A DNA stretch of 64,000 nt from assembly GCA_944472135.2 (NCBI GenBank), contig OX235264.1, positions 93,196,319-93,260,318 on the forward strand, given 5' to 3'. The translations under genes and the position numbers were made by a program. The stretch comes from Trichobilharzia regenti. Lineage: Eukaryota > Platyhelminthes > Trematoda > Strigeidida > Schistosomatidae. Each line of letters opens with the position of its first letter. Positions within the stretch are counted from its first letter, which is position 1. A model generated the notes under the pieces. That model had not been told where the DNA came from. It did not search any database and saw nothing but the letters and a program-made list of their open reading frames with translations. This document shows, in pieces, positions 62,565 to 64,000 of this stretch.

Positions 62565-63490
62565 ATAATTTGCTTTATTTCAAAACAGTACTTGTGATAC
62601 AGAATGGAATTCTCACCATTTCACTACAGTATTGCATCCAGTTAGTACATTAACAATAAATAAAATTCTACATAGATCATGGGTAATCTCAGTTAGTTTT
62701 GACAACAACATATCGGTAGCATATCGGCAGCAAAGCCCAAATTGAACAGAGTGTTTGAAGGTGTTAGAAAAGTAGATACTAGCATATTTTCTGGAGTGAG
62801 CGCTAACAAAAAGCTTGAGATATACAGAGTGTGAAAGAACGAAGAAGAATGTTTTAAGTAGAGTTTGTCAGGAAGACAGAAACAAAACAGCACATAACAG
62901 AAAATGGAAAAGAAAGAAAGAAAACGTTGTACCTATACATGACATGAGTTGGAAAGACGAGATCCAGTTGCTCTACTGACTATTTAATAGGCTATAGGTT
63001 TCACGCCTAATGCTTTTATTATCGCACAGAACACGAGCCAAGTAGGGTATGGTTGAGTTTTTGTACTTACTAGTGTGAGCCTATAGTTTCTGGTCCTACC
63101 TGATGAGATACAAGTGGAGAGTTGTGAATGAAGAGGGTGTTGTAAGTTAGATAAAATGGATTTAGCCCATTTTTCACATGAATCCAAGTGCCTGTCAACC
63201 AGAATATTAACAAGCTGGTTAAGTGGCACGTAGCTTACCCTGCTGACAACCTTTAACATCTTGCGTAATAAGATATAGTCTTTCTTCAGCAGCCCTGGAA
63301 AAACTAAGGGGGAACAATAGAGAATAATAGGTAGGATGCGAGAGTTAACGAATTGTAGGAGTAAGGGTTGGGTTATTCCAGAATGTCTTAACTTCTTGAT
63401 GTAGAAGGTAAGACGGAATATTATCCTAGAAATCATCAAGATATGAGACAACTAGGGAAGATCAGCAGATAGAATGACGCCTAGGTATTT
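62565..63490 (-). mobile_element. CR1-like 5'-truncated copy
   Basis: - strand frame 62984-63451 (155 codons): ISRIIFRLTFYIKKLRHSGI, then TQPLLLQFVNSRILPIILYC, then SPLVFPGLLKKDYILLRKML, then DRHLDSCEKWAKSILSNLQH; a frameshift near the end (after GRTRN). The 3' UTR ends at 62565 with TGTTTTGAAATAAAGC and (ATT)n. Closely related to 55794-56300 but a separate insertion. Confidence 0.85.
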
Positions 63491-64000
63491 GATAAAAGAA
63501 ATAGTATTTAATGAATTCGTACATGTCGGTGCAAGGACTCGTCAACTGAATGAATACTCCTCTACAAACATTGTTAGTGATATAATTCCTTTCATAACGT
63601 TATCATTAGGTAGATAATATTCATCAAATCACACATTAATGTGCGTATAAATTGTAGTTTCTGTGGTACAATTGGTACAATTATAAACATCCAGATTTGA
63701 TAATAATAATAATATTGAAATACGAGGAAAATTCGTAAAAAACACAAATAAATAAATCAATTTAATAACAGTCTCCAGATACCGGTTCTTAACATTTCAA
63801 AGACCTCAAGTAGACAGTCAACACACCTCCCCACATGGCGTAGAAGTACTCCGAAGACTCAATAGATTGATCACATGTTTCCATTTAACTGCCTCTTTCT
63901 CTTTACCAATCTAATTCTATGTCAGTTGGTATTTCTCAACGAGGAAAGTATTGGCTCAACATGAGTAGTGATATATTTCCCTAACCATCGATTCGTAGCC
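63491..64000. other. Right edge, no gene recognised
   Basis: 63505-63545 shares sequence with 58880-58930. The remainder is AT-rich with an (AAT)n tract near 63700; no exon. Confidence 0.35.

Noticed and set aside
1..64000. CRISPR array, operons or prokaryotic promoters
   Set aside because: The window has introns, LINEs and SINEs; repeats are dispersed, not regularly spaced with unique spacers.

Overview
The window reads as euchromatic but repeat-choked nuclear DNA of a schistosome-like digenean fluke. The evidence is threefold: short exons split by multi-kilobase AT-rich introns; many Penelope-like (PLE), RTE (SR2-like) and CR1-like retroelement fragments; and elements carrying the hammerhead ribozyme characteristic of the Schistosoma SM-alpha repeat. 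There is no bacterial-style gene organisation, rRNA or operon. The genus is inferred from these repeats and was not confirmed by a search.

Host genes are few and broken up by introns. On the + strand, exons at 4756-4975 and 7792-8156 encode part of POP1, the large RNase P/MRP subunit (POPLD region). A further + exon at 23790-24064 is in a compatible splice phase. On the - strand, four exons (52650-52939, 45179-45390, 37247-37483, 34125-34292) join in phase into about 300 residues of the N-terminal tail (DHC_N1) of an axonemal-type dynein heavy chain. Nothing resembling the rest of that ~4,500-residue protein was seen in the remaining 34 kb to the left. One unassigned - exon lies at 8692-8882.

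Nearly everything else is transposon-derived. (1) PLE fragments carry reverse transcriptase ends and GIY-YIG nuclease domains; several are arranged head-to-head as inverted duplications. (2) Two RTE families are present, called RTE-A (8985-9630, 50820-52385 and others) and RTE-B (24480-27010 and others). (3) CR1-like elements include a nearly intact 3.6-kb copy at 55020-58620 with a single frameshift. (4) A BEL/Pao LTR retrotransposon relic with gag occupies 17100-20250, followed by a related LTR at 20838-21070. (5) Short tRNA-like elements fall into families: HH-A (SM-alpha type, hammerhead), HH-B (tRNA-like head plus a different hammerhead), SINE-C and SINE-D.

The most notable region is 60256-61554. 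It holds two HH-A insertions with exact target-site duplications, both inside PLE sequence. One is a dimer-like unit with a hammerhead at each end, 332 nt between the two self-cleavage sites. The other has a perfect 56-bp inverted 5' end and a ribozyme mutated at a core position. Together with a TSD-flanked PLE fragment (51768-51985) and the recurrent inverted PLE heads, this suggests that the hammerhead elements are mobilised by PLE machinery.
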